DNA from: Stachybotrys elegans
Lineage: Eukaryota > Ascomycota > Sordariomycetes > Hypocreales > Stachybotryaceae
DNA: 64,000 nucleotides
Assembly (NCBI GenBank): GCA_020746835.1
Contig: JAGPNK010000005.1
Span: 1,488,001 to 1,552,000 of the forward strand
Direction: 5' to 3'
This document shows positions 48,374 to 60,458 of the stretch, piece by piece. A model generated the notes under the pieces. The model saw nothing but the letters and a program-made list of their open reading frames with translations, did not search any database and was not told the DNA's origin. How positions within the stretch are numbered: the stretch's first letter is position 1; each line of letters begins with the position of its first letter. The translations under genes were made by a program, and so were the position numbers.

Positions 48374-48388
48374 ATGTACGGAGTACAT
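48374..48388. repeat. Short palindrome ATGTAC-GGA-GTACAT
   Basis: Perfect 6-bp inverted repeat with a 3-bp centre. The core GTACGGAGTAC-like sequence recurs elsewhere in the window (around 8005 and 41400). Confidence 0.6.
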
Positions 48389-51300
48389 GGCACACATACT
48401 TTGTGCAGGTGCAGATCGTACCCAAGGCAGGTACCAACTCACAGGTTAGTACGCTAACAGGTTCCGAGTTAGTAGCAGTGCCAGCCTCCAGGACCTACCT
48501 AGTAGTAGGAGGTAGTGGACGCCTCCTTCCTTACCGCCCCTACTGTTACCTACTGTTACTATCTAGAGACTATTTCCTGTAAAGGCTCCATTTTACAGGC
48601 TCAGCAAACTGGTGGTGAGTGCAGTGCAGCGAATTCGCATAACAGATACGGTGTACATAGCACCCGGTCGCGCATGTGATAACGCATAATGGAAGAGGGC
48701 ATGTCTTGCGTCGCACTGACTTAAATTCGGTGGTAGCGAACCGTATGTACCAGAGCGGCAACCCGTCAGAACGGACGGAGGATGACGATGCTGGCTGGAT
48801 GTCCTCTTCCCCGTTCCCCCTTTTGCTCCATCAGTCAAGCAGACAGGTGGCTGCCCTCCATGCCCCTGTCGTCTCCGCTCTGTTTGTGTTTCTGTTCTGC
48901 TTCCCCTGTCCAGCTCTCCATCAACGAATGACTCTCTCTGTGTCTTAGGCTTTGCTTTTGTGGTTTGCGGGTTGCTTTTTCTACGTCGAACGATGTGAGC
49001 CAGCTCGTGCCAACAACCCACAATGCGTCATGGGCTGAATGTCTCGGCAGATGCCTCATGTCGATCTGGCCAGGCGAGGCAAGGCGAGGTCTTGGAAGCC
49101 CAAGGCAATTCACGCACCGAGGGGACAGTCACCGTCAGAACAGAGTCGCCAGAGTGAAATTGGTGGGGTCGACGACACTGCGGGTCGATCAAGCCCGACG
49201 CGATGTTGCGCTGCGCTGGATTTTGTGCTTGGCTTTGGTCGTTTTTTTTCTTCGGTACCGTAATGATGTGGAGGCATGTCCGTCAATGCAAATCGCAACC
49301 CCAGCAAAGGTTCGGCTGTGGTTAGGTATGGCGTGCGTCGCTTCCAGACAAGGCGGCAGGACGCTAGGGCAATTAATTGGTGGGCAGAGACAGACAAGGC
49401 GTAAGTTGGTTCTTGGGAATGGAACCATCTGCTTACACACACAATTGGTAGTCAGGTACCAAGGCCCATTATACGGCTACTTCAGTATGGGTAGGTACGC
49501 AAGAAGGAATCGAGAAATGCTTCTGCCTCTGCTGCTCATTTCCCAGACGTGGAAGCTCGGTCCCTTTTGCCTAACATCTAATACTTACCACGTAGTAAGT
49601 GCTCGTTTCCTGCGAGCATGTAGCCCGTGAGCATCACAAATAAGAGCACAGGCCAATACGAGGCTGGTGTGGCCTGCTGCACCCATCCACCGCATGGGTG
49701 TTTGTCTGAAGTTCCAGGCCGCCATGTGTTCCATGTCAAGGCACCAAGGGGAACAAGTACAACTGGATACCTGTGGTCGAGTACCGTTGTTGGCGAAACT
49801 CAGGTACTGAATTTACCGACGGCAGGTACCTACCCGGTCTGGGTGCCTTAGCTTAGACCCTACAACCCATGCTTGTGAGACAACCAGCACCTGTTTCTGT
49901 TTCCACCTTTGACCTCTTTCACTTCCAGCTTCTAATGATTCCATTACTTTTGCTTTTTCTTCCCTCACTCGCCCTCCGCCGTCTGCGCCCCCCCTTGCTC
50001 TCGTCATCCTTGTAGCCAGCTCCACGGCGAGCAGCAGGATTTGCATTTCACAGAGTTGGGGTCTTCTGTCTCCACCGCATCTTGTTTCCGAGTCAAGTTT
50101 TGTCAGGACTTTGACGGCTTGTCCGCCAGGCCGAATGGCTGGCCCTTCTTGGGCGATGTTGGCTGCTCATCCCGCCTAGGAACCTGAGGGCCGAGCCGCA
50201 GCACTACCACCGACCGCCACCTACCGAGATGGCTAGGCGCTCTGGGGATCCGGGAATATCCTTGGTGGCACTGGTGAACTGGCGGTCAAGTGCCTCCTCA
50301 CAGTAGCATCACTGGCAGCCAGCCAAGATCAGATCCCAGAGCGCAGGAAACGGGCCCAACGCAGGCACCAGAGGTGGCAGAGCATGGGGCCCATTCTCGT
50401 GTCGCAGTCATTGCGCCCTACAGGCTCATCTTGGACCATGCCTCTCCCTCTCTCTCTTCTGACATCACGCTCCCATGCCCAACCGCCAAAACGACGTGTT
50501 CTGCACGCCCTAGCCAGGCCAGCCCGAGTACGAAATCGACCCCAGGCGGCGAACTATGATCGCCCGCGACCCATGCCCTCCCATGCTCCCCAGCGCAGCC
50601 AAACGCCCATACTATCTATACCTTGCGGTATCCACGCATGCGGTCAAGCCACACACATGTCGCCAGCCCGACGTGACATGCAAACCATTTCCATCCACCC
50701 TCGACCTGGACGCCCCGTCATGCGAGATGGGGTCACTTGCGATGGATGTTTGCTTTGTTGTCCATTGCACGCTCTAGATGCGACTGGAAAATGACAACTC
50801 CTCTTTCTCACCCATGCTTCACATTCCGCAGGTCCACCACACCTTCACTCAAACGCCGGCCATTTGCTCAATGAGCCGCCATAGGGGAACGGATATCCCC
50901 ACCGGCCGCACACACGTTCCCATCCAGCTCGTCTCCGGCACCGCGATTTTGCGTCCTTGGGCGGGCAACAACAGCTTGGATCAGCACGTCCAGGATCAGG
51001 GCAGTTGTGCTACCACCACAACGAGACCGCCAGCTGGCGTACCACCCAACTCGTGCCACTAGTTCCCAGCTTTCCTCCAGGTTCTCCCGGTCCAGGTATG
51101 CCAAGGATGCTTGAACATAATGCAAAACCCTCAGCCGTTGGCTGGCGCCAGACCAGGCAGATCATCTCTTCTCCCGCCTCGACGTAAGCGAACCATCGCT
51201 ATCCCCCTTCAGTGACGAAAGTTGGACGAACACCGACTAATCAACCCCCACCAACCCCCCTTGTTCGTGGCTGCCATGAACCACTACACTCCAGGAACTG

Positions 51301-51564
51301 CCCAGAATCTTGGGTCAAGTGAGTTGCGGCATATGTACGTGCTGTTTTCGCACCGGTGTAGCGCGGCCTATCACCAAGCCCAGCTCATGATCTAAAACAG
51401 CCGCATAATGGCGGGGGATCCGGAGCAGAAAGATGGAGCACAGGGATACGTAATCGAGTACCTTTTCTCCCATTGGGGCCTCATGGCCGTATCCCAACCG
51501 CTACCCATCTTTTCCCGTCATCTGGTGAAGATCGCATCTGCTGGCAGTTGCAGGGACGTAGTCA

Positions 51565-51578
51565 CCCCCCCCCCCCCC
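51565..51578 (+). repeat. Poly-C run
   Basis: Fourteen consecutive C. Confidence 0.9.
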
Positions 51579-54350
51579 TGGAGCTGTGCTTTGCTGTCTG
51601 GCCCAGCCAAGGAATCCCTGTGAGGCAGCGCCTCGTCCAAGATGCGCATGTGCGCCACAGCCCTGCAACGTCATAAGTCGGTCTGCCAGCACATACACCC
51701 TTTGCCGCCTCGTTGACGTATGTAGATGGCTGTCTCCGCCTTAGCTTCTCGGGTTCCTATCGGCCTTTGTGGGAGAGTGGTACGAGTTACAGCAGGCCGG
51801 TGAAGGAAACGGGCAAGCCCCGGGGCGATGTCACGATCCCGCGCCCGCCCGACAGCGTTTGGGCACGGTGTGTGTGGCATTGGGTATCTGCAAGATTGAC
51901 CAGCAACTCCGAGATGTACGGCATTACCGTCAGTTGGGGAATGTTGACGCCATATGACCAAGGATATCCCTCTGACTTCTCGAGGCGGTGTCTCATCCCT
52001 TGCCTGATCGTTGGGCTCGTTTACGACACAAAGTCGGTCAGACATGTTTCTCTGGCACGAGGCTGTCCAAGAAGGCGACGTTGCTCTGCATATCACCGTC
52101 TTTTTACTTCGGCGGCGCTTCTGCCGCTGGGCTGGCAGTGCAGTGATCCGATGCTGGGGAGGCGTGGAGGATCAGTCAACACGCCCGAACCACACCCAAG
52201 TCCCCGTCCCAGGATGGAAATGGCGCTACCTTGTGCGCGCACCTCTGGGCTCATAAACCATCCCGAAGATGGGTTGACGCCACAACCTGGCGGTGAGACA
52301 CGCCACGTGAGGTGGTTAAGGCCAGGTACCACGTACCACCAGTTCAAAACCCTTCAGCATCAAATCTCAACAACAAATTTTCTGACCGCCAAGAGCAACT
52401 GCCAGAAACCGAACGATCCTGCATAGCGGGCCCTGCAGAGACCCATTGCGAGTCACACAGACTGGAGATGGGGGCATAAATCAAACCGCGCTCAACAGGA
52501 CGGTGAGAGTATTTTTTTTTTTGAAGGTTCTTGACCGCAACAGGCTTGCACGATACGTAGGTGGATCTTGTTCTCACCGTAGTGCCTCTTACACCAGCTT
52601 GCTCTGTGAGCACTGGGCTCTTTTCTGGAATTAGTAGCTGGGGCGCCTTCACCGTATCAACAGTTCGGACAGAGGGTGCGATCTATCGCGCTAATAAAAG
52701 TTTGCGGCGCATCTTCCCCGTCATGACATGGCATGCCCTAAGAGCCGGACAGAGGCCGTCATGCTCACACCCGCTTCCCCGGGACACAACCTTCTCAGCC
52801 GTGGCTGGCCAGTGAAACCGAACAAGCAAGCTCCCTGTCCAGGTGTTTATCAGTGCACTATCCCTTCTCTGGGTAACGACTCGTGTGTCTAAATCCGTCA
52901 AACTGATGATTACTCTCATGGGGGGGAGCAGGCATGGCCGCCAGAGAAGACTCATCCATGCTGGACATCCGGTTGACACCGACACATTCCTACATTACAT
53001 GAAAAACTCCCCTTCGGGTCGGTTGCTGTATGAGCAGCCGATAAGGGCAATGGCTGGTAAGACTCTGCCCAAGCAGGTACCGCATGATACTTGACAACTC
53101 TGTAGGTCAACGGCAGCATGCTGCCGTGTGGGCTCTGCTATCGCCACCCCGTCCTAAACTTGCGCATGCCAGACCGGGCTTCCCGACCAGCCGGGTTCCA
53201 TAGCACAAAACACCAGCCGCCCGCCAGGGTAAGGCCCAGAAACGCGCAAACCAATGATGATGATTGAGGCCGTCATCAGCACGGTGTCAGCGATTGTGGC
53301 AGGCAACCAAGGTTCTGGTCCCTATGATTGCACAATGCGGTTCCGAGCGTGCCTGAGAAGGAGAGGGGCCATTTCTGCTTGGGTACTGGCAGAGGCGTGC
53401 ATTGGGTTTCCTGCGACGACATGCCAGCCTGATGTTAGATGCTGGGACGATGCCAAGGGGCGGGAGAAGCCAAAGCAGGAACGGCAAAGTATGTATGTAC
53501 AGCAGTCGAATGTCAGCTTAGATGGACAAAATTTGGGTGAACCAATCTCCACCTCCCTGCCAATATCGTTCATGCTGAGTGCTCGACTGGCGAACCGAGC
53601 ACCAATATGTCGACAATTTATTACGCACGGTGCCCTGGTAGAAGAAGACGGAAGCATGCGTACAATAATGCCGCGAAACGTCAATCATGGCCGTAACGGA
53701 CCGAGAGCATGGCATGGAGGCGCTGGATGGGAAATGAAGATGTTTATGCTGCTGGCTCTCCATCATGTGCAATAGAGGAACGAGATATCAGCCATAGATT
53801 ATTACGCTTGTAGTGGCTGACAGTTTGGAGGCTCAGGAAGGAAGGAAGTAACGGAGGGGCTCCGTAATCAAAATTAAGTACGCTCAAAACGTAGGTGCCG
53901 TCTCCACTCCAACGTTTTGCTCCAACACACACATCTGCTGGAACCTCATTCCCAACCACTGACCAGCACACAGCAAGCGACAGCAATAGTAAGGGTGGAA
54001 AACTTCAGGTCCAAACCGGCTCTGCTCGTATCCGCCATACTTACTCGCGCCTGGGCTACGGATACACTTCGCGTGCGCGCGCTTCCTTCTCGGCTACGGG
54101 GTCGGTTGGCTTCAGTTGTGACGCTCAGGCGAGGGCGATCTTGACCAGGACTGTGTGCGTGGACAGAGAGCGGTGCATCATCCAGCTTGCAGCCTGCCCA
54201 AGCAGCGAAACCAACAGGCAGTCTCGTTCTTCCTTCCTGCATCTGGAAAGGGTTGCGGGTTTCACTGGGCTCCCAGCTTCTCACCCACACCCCTCCCGCC
54301 CCTCCACTGTGATCTCACAGATACGCGCACATTGCCTTGTCCCGGTTGTG

Positions 54351-54404
54351 GCACACACACACGGACACACGGACACACGGACACACAGACACACTCCCAG
54401 ACAC
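54351..54404 (+). repeat. CACACGGA tandem repeat in the cofactor B leader
   Basis: About six copies of an 8-bp CA-rich unit, ending about 165 nt before the start codon of the tubulin cofactor B gene. Confidence 0.85.
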
Positions 54405-54569
54405 GCAAAAGCACGCAGCGGCCCAAGGGAACTTTTCCTCCAGACCTGCCGCCCTGTCCAATCCGCATCTATCCGTCCCTCCCCTGCCCCTTTTCGTCTT
54501 TCGTACCAATTGCCTGAACAGGCATCAACCCGACGAGCCTGTTGTAGGAACGCAAGAAAGCAGAACAAA

Positions 54570-55668
54570 ATGGCCGACGTCCCTCTGCAAGTCATATCCG
54601 AGAGCACGGCCTCTGAACGCCGCATCACGCCTTCGTGGTCCATCAGCCAGCTTAGGACCAAACTCGAGCCCATCACGGGCATCCCCCCGTCATCCCAGAA
54701 GCTCAGCCTCAAATCATCAGGATCCCCAGCTGTAGCTATTGAGGCGGCTGATGAAGACAATACCCCCCTGTCCGTTTTCTCCCTAACCCCATATGCGGAA
54801 CTGCATGTAAGTGTTTTTTTTCTATGTTTGCTTTTTTCAAGCTTGCCCTTGTTCCATGTCCCTCTTTTCCCTTCTATTTAGGCCTTGATGGCCCGGCTTT
54901 GACCGGTTTTCTGCAACGACACGCACGCACTCCCCAGCAGGGATGGCCCCTCCTGCGAGTAATGCCTTGCGATGAAACAAAAGAAAAGACTCGCTGTGGT
55001 GTGCGTTACGCTGCGCTGCGCTGCGCTGCATTGCGTTGCGTTGCGTTGCATGGCGTGCTGAACAGACGGTCGAGACCACATATGTGTCTCAGCTGTTCAG
55101 GCAGCGCAGCAAATGACCTGATGCGATATTTGTCACGATAGAGAAACGGCTGCTGACCCTTGACGCCTGCCTGATGAAGGTCATAGACACCCGCCCGCCT
55201 GGAAGCCGGCCCAACCTGACCGACGCTTCCGGCGTAGATAAGTACGTGATGCCCGAGGAGGAGTACGAGAAGAAGACAGACTCGGTACTTGCCTGGAAGA
55301 AGGCACAGAAGCTGGGCCGCTTCGATCCCGATGCGCCCAACCAGGAGCAGGCCAGGATCGCAGCGTTGGGCCAGGAGTTGCAGCAGCGCGGCATCGAGGT
55401 GGGCAGGCGCTGCCGTGTTGGGGGTGAAGACACGCGGCGCGGTGTTGTCAAGTACGTGGGCGAGGTCAAGGAGATCCCCAACGGCAAAGGTGCCTGGGTG
55501 GGTGTTCAGCTCGACGAGCCAGTGGGCAAGAATGACGGCAGCATCGCGGGGACGCGTTACTGGGGGGAGCCATCGGAGCTGAAGCATGGCGTCTTTGTCC
55601 GTCCTGAAAGGGTAGAGGTTGGGGACTATCCTGTCCTGGACGACCTGGAGGACATGGAGGAGATTTGA
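54570..55668 (+). CDS. ALF1: Tubulin-folding cofactor B (Alf1)
   Basis: Two exons, 54570-54806 and 55180-55668, phase 0, give 241 residues. Cofactor B helps fold alpha-tubulin and binds it with cofactor E. The N-terminal ubiquitin-like domain (VPLQVISESTASERR through SVFSLTPYAELH) joins directly to VIDTRPPGSRPNLTD and then KYVMPEEEYEKKTDSVLAWK. The CAP-Gly domain ends the protein (GKGAWVGVQLDEPVGKNDG, then GVFVRPERVEVGDYP). The terminal DLEDMEEI is the acidic tail used by this family. The frame is open for 225 codons upstream but contains no ATG, so the start is clear. The single intron is 373 nt, with a pentanucleotide repeat and an AAG acceptor. Confidence 0.93.
55009..55054 (+). repeat. 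Pentanucleotide repeat in the cofactor B intron
   Basis: Four CGCTG units are followed by three TTGCG-type units, all inside the 373-nt intron. Confidence 0.85.
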
Positions 55669-58600
55669 CAAAAGCCAGAGCCCACAGAAATCAGTTACTC
55701 AAGACGTCAATGTTAATCTTCCACCCGTCACCATCACATCACAATCCCTTCACTTGCCATGTACCGGCTGACACACCCTTGCCACCTACGCGGGGGCATG
55801 AGGGAGAGGGAGACTGGACAGGGCTGTGACTGTATGGCTGAATCAAAGTTGCCTGCTTGTGAACTCTGATTGCCCAGCGTCATACGGGGCGATCAGCAGC
55901 AGGCTACCTAATCTACTTGGGGGCTACAGTCTGGAGAAAAAAGTGCCTCATCGTTGACGCTTGGGCTTGCCAAAGAAGCAAATATGGCCCAGGATGAGCC
56001 CACCTGCTTGGAACGAACTTACTCGTGCAGTGCTGGCTGGGGGTTCCCAGTATTAGATCGAAACGGAATCAACAATTCGCGATTGAGGGGAGGGGGAGGG
56101 GTCTGGCCGTAAACACCCCCCAACATCAGGGCCCAAACGTTCAACAGTTATCAGAAAGCCCTCTGTTCCCCTCCCGGGGAGAATAGCGGTGTGGCGGCGG
56201 GCGCTCGCCATGACGGATCCTCGTCCTAAGAATCGCCCTGGATGCTGAAAGATGGAAGCGTTTGGAAGCCAGGAGGGCCGTGGCAGCGATATTCCGTCTC
56301 TGAGCAAAGCTGGAGAAGGTGTTGTTGGCCGGGTAGACGCATATGCCTTCTATTTATGCTCTTGCCCGCCCTGCACAATACAGCAGTAGTTCGCACACCT
56401 CCGATGTGCCACTGCCGGGCTGTGTGCGACCAGCTCGTGCGGGCGTAGCTTCTGGCTTGACCATCAACGAGCGCGGGTTTATTAGTGTCGCGGCGAAGAA
56501 AGGCAGATGAAGAAGGACTTGTCCGTCCATTGAAGCAGTGACGCCTTGCCCCCCGCTCTCCCGCATTGTGTTTGTTTGTCAGAGCACGTCGCGTCCCTCG
56601 AAGCCTGATGCGCTGAAGGAACGATTGGGTTTCCGTCATCCAGGGAGCCAGGCGGTCAGGGAGATGAGGTACAGGCTTATTGGAGCGGCTGGCGGCATAC
56701 CGCCTGGGGCGGATGATGGCTCAGATGAGTCGAGATTGGTAACACCCGACGTCGAGAGCTGCCATGCTCGGCGGGCCAAGGATTTCTCTTCGGCACGGCT
56801 CTTGACTTGAGCCCCTTTTGCCTCTTGTTGCCACCTCCTTTTACTTCGTTTCCGGCTTCCCCGCGACGGGTCTTGCTTGTCGTAAATTGAGTAGCTACAT
56901 GGGACAAGCTCAGCTGAGATGAAGCATTCAGGCCGATGGAGATTAAACGAAACGTTGTTTGAGTCGGGGCCCGGCAGAGAGGACTTCGCTTATTGCTTAC
57001 AAGTGCTGCCACACATCTACGGTTTATGCTTGGGACAAACTCTATATCATGCTGTGGACGGTGATGCCGGGATCCTGAGTCGTTTGGCACGATGGGGACA
57101 GGGAGGTGTTGCGAGCTTGGGGGAAGGGAGAAGATGAGGAAAGAGGAAACAAGAAGCTTCTCCAGCTTCCCATGACTTGGTGTTTGCTTTGTGAGCTGTG
57201 TATATGCTTGCGGCTGTACCTTAGTAGGTAGATGGCTCTGGCCTACCATTTACAGACCGATGGCAGTCACACGTTATCAACGCTTCATTGGCAAAGCAAA
57301 TTATGATTGAACAGGAGGAACCTGAGGAATGAAAAGATGATTTGCGACCTGTGGGACCATAGGAAGAATACAAATACAGGCTACAAGCAGTAGATGCCGA
57401 GTCTTGGGGAGTTTTGCAGCCTAGTCACGCACATGATGCCGGTGACCTGACGGTAAATAAAGGCTTTCACAGTTGTATACAAGCATATTCGGTACTACAT
57501 CATCAAATCACAATATGAGGTTTCAGCAGGTTAGCGGCGAGGGTTTTGGAGATGTATGTGAAGCCCACGGGCATATCAGTCTACCATGGCCCGTCGTCTG
57601 AAGGCGTACGTCGATATCGCAAGATCGGTTCCGTTCGATCCGCTCGGCATCTTCCGTTGGGCCAACGATACAGTCAGATAGGTAAGTGGCGCAGGGACTA
57701 GATTCGTAACCCATTGCATGTAAGATAATGATGAAGTCATATGATCCGTAATCACCCACGCACGAACGCGCAACAACCGAGCAATACAGGCCTTGTTCGT
57801 CCTGGTTGTGTCGATGGGTTGTGGCGATGTCGTAGAGATGGAGATGGATGTCAATCTGGCTACAGGGTAGCTCCATCTCGAGGTGCGGTGCGGGGGGGCA
57901 ATTGGGATTGGAGGCGGGAGGACGATTTCGGCACTTTCGCTCTTGTTTCGACCCCTCGCCACGCAAACAGACACTGATGATCGCTGGCTGCCCTCGGCTT
58001 GGCACTTGGATCAGAGGCTCTTGGCGGCGCGCCAATTGGGCAGGCCGTCGCACGCCCAGGTGCCGAGACTGTCGCGCCGAGGCTTGGGAGCAAAGGTTCT
58101 CGTCTCTCTGCCAATTGCCGGCGCTCTCATCCTCACCATGGGAGGCCGCCTGTCTACTCCGTGCCTTACTATGTGATGGGCCAGGAGAGAATCATAGGTT
58201 GGCTGGGCGTGTCCAAGGTCAGTCATAACCGTCCCGCCTGGAGGGTGGTTTTGATGGCCGCCTTGAGATGTCAAGATTCAGCCCATTTGTTGTTTTTTTA
58301 GCTTACCCTTTAGCTGGCTAGGCGTAGTCGCGTGGTCTTGTTGTCTTGCTTTGCCAATGCTTGCCAAAAGCCTTGGCCGCACCAGGCAATACTAATGTAT
58401 GTATTCAGGATTCTATGGCACCCAATTGCAACTGCAACACCGCGCGTCTCCACCACCACCTCGTCCAGTCAGTCCGTCATCCTATCCGTCCGTCCACTTC
58501 CGCCCGTCGTCCAACAACCTGCACACGAAAGCCAAAAAATAAAATAAAAATAAACACCCAACTAGCCGTCCTCTATTCCTCACACACCTGTCTCCCAGCC

Positions 58601-58820
58601 TTGCCGCCCTGCCGCCCTGCCGTTCCATCCGAACCTCGCTGCATCCATCCTCGGACGCCTCGGCCGGTCCTGAGATGTGATTCTCGACATCCGTCTCGGG
58701 AATGCTGGCACCTCGTCTGCACATATGAGCAGCTCTTGGTTGCCTTGTGCCTCTGCCGCTCCCATCCACTCAACGTTCCATTTCTGCGAAACGTCGGCTT
58801 GCGTACCGCATCCGTCGACC
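55669..58820. other. Intergenic, upstream of the RING gene
   Basis: About 3.15 kb between two plus-strand genes. Frames of 176 and 190 codons on the minus strand (57523-58053, 56677-57249) lack recognisable domains. A pyrimidine-rich stretch at 58440-58660 is the probable leader of the RING gene. Confidence 0.55.
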
Positions 58821-60458
58821 ATGGCCGCCCCATGTGCATTTGGCCTTGCCGCATTTATAGTACTGGTTATCCTGGCCATGGCACCCGTTGCTTCGGCGTC
58901 CGTGCTGGCTTCCGTCACGGCTTCTGGTCAAGTCCCTGAATGGGCTCTCGACAGCCCAATGCACCTGGAACTGAGCATGGATGGCGACACGTTATCCCAA
59001 GAGTTCACCATCATACCGCTCACCCGCAGCATCGGTGCCAACGGATCCGATCCTACGCTCGCAGTATGTCGTACACTACTACCCTGCCTTGACCACCACA
59101 CCGTGCTGTCCCATGCTAACTGCTGCTTCAAGAACATACGACTCTCGGGAAGAATCATACTAGCCGAGCCTACTTCGTACACCAACATCACCGATCGCAA
59201 TTATATAGCATACCTATCCTGCGATGACACCGAATCCGATTCCATTGTACACCACAATACAATGCTCAACAATTTGATGGACAACCGTCTGACGGCCATC
59301 GTGTTGTACTCTACAAGCAAGGATTGGTGCGGCCTCGACGACAGCGAGAATCTATCCTATAACACCATCTTCTCCATGGCCGACGCCGCCGAGTCCGTAC
59401 AAGTCCGCAACTACCTCAACGAGACCGACTCGGGCGACGTCATCAGAGCAAACATCACAGGTGATGGCAACGACTCTTCCATCGTTCCCGTCGGCCCGCA
59501 GAGATCATCCACCGCCATGAGCATCCTATACGCGGTGACGGCCGTCGTCGCTACTCTGTTCATCGTCATCATCGCCACTGGCGCCGTCAGAGCGCACCGG
59601 TACCCAGAGAGATACGGCCCCCGGCGCGCAACAGGCGGGCGGTCGCGTCAGAGCCGGGCCAAGGGTATTGCTCGCGCCGTTTTGGAGACAATCCCCATCG
59701 TCAAGTTCGGCAGCGAGCCTCCGGGCAAGCCTGATCCAGACCTGGAGATGGAGACGGGGACTACGGATGGACGAGAGTCTACCGCACGACAGGCACACTC
59801 GAATCAAGTCAAAGAAGGGGACAAGGTAGAGGTTCAGCATGCCGACTCGGCGGGCGACCGACGCGCATCGGCTGCGCCCAGTGGCTCACCAAGCCACGAC
59901 GACGCCGGCGAGGCCGAGCATCTGGGCTGTACCATCTGTACCGAGGATTTCAAACTGGGAGAAGACGTGAGAGTCTTGCCTTGCAAGCACCAATTTCACC
60001 CTAGTTGTATCGATCCATGGCTTGTCGACGTCTCTGGCACCTGTCCTCTTTGGTAAGTCAATGCCTGATTCTCCCCCCATCAGCCTATGCTAATTCTACT
60101 CAGTCGCCTGGACCTCCGCCCTAATAGAGGTGACGCGGTAGCTGGCCAAACGGAGGAGGGATCACCTCTGCCGCCCCCGCTCGCCATGGAAGGAGAATAC
60201 CCGTCCACGGCCCACAGAAACCGTATCTCGAGATTCTTGGACATTCACCGTCTGCGGCAAGCCTCGGTGGAAACGCAGATGGCTGCTCTCCGCCAGATGC
60301 AGGCAGAGCGAGGGGCGCGGCACGATCCAGCGGCCGAGGCGGGACAGGAGCAGGTGCCAGATGTCGAGGACGGGAGACAGCGCGCTCGCTTTGCGAAGAG
60401 GCTCAGAGACCGCTTCCGCATACGCACACGAGCACAGTCTCGTGAACGAGGCACCTGA
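58821..60458 (+). CDS. PA-domain, transmembrane, RING-H2 ubiquitin ligase
   Basis: Preferred exons are 58821-59063, 59133-60052 and 60104-60458, 505 residues. Residues 1-29 are a signal peptide ([20 protein letters not shown]). A luminal protease-associated region with N-glycosylation sites (NGSD, NITD, NETD) follows, then a membrane segment at about 205-232 ([20 protein letters not shown]). The cytosolic part has the RING-H2 at about 345-395: [28 protein letters not shown] and CPLC, the last Cys completed across intron 2. This is the PA-TM-RING architecture of endosomal and vacuolar E3 ligases (RNF13-like, Tul1-unrelated). ATG 58821 has the best context and starts the signal peptide; an in-frame ATG exists at 58725. 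Intron 1 (69 nt) is in frame and stop-free, so an intron-retained 528-residue form is possible. Confidence 0.85.

Larger units (their letters stand above)
45582..54569. other. Nine-kilobase interval without a recognisable gene
   Basis: The interval runs from the Myb gene 5' side to tubulin cofactor B. Several open frames of 100-240 codons exist on both strands, but they overlap, often lack ATG, and show no domain, splice structure or biased codon use. It includes homopolymer and simple repeats, a short palindrome and many GGTACC-like hexamers. The part next to the Myb gene likely holds its promoter and leader; CCAAT/ATTGG boxes are near 45958 and 45983. Confidence 0.6.

Noticed and set aside
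48965..49630. 221-codon open frame (+)
   Set aside because: It starts with a non-ATG codon and has no domain, coding bias or splice context.
51713..52426. 237-codon open frame (+)
   Set aside because: No recognisable motif, overlaps other frames, and has random-looking composition.
53254..53775. 173-codon ATG frame (+)
   Set aside because: Has an ATG, but composition is random-like and no family is recognised. It could be revisited with RNA data.
53895..54569. In-frame extension upstream of tubulin cofactor B
   Set aside because: It is open for 225 codons but contains no ATG and reads through a CA repeat; it is leader sequence.
56677..57249. 190-codon open frame (-)
   Set aside because: Non-conserved composition with no domain; probably chance in GC-rich DNA.
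57523..58053. 176-codon open frame (-)
   Set aside because: Same reasons; overlaps several plus-strand frames of equal quality.
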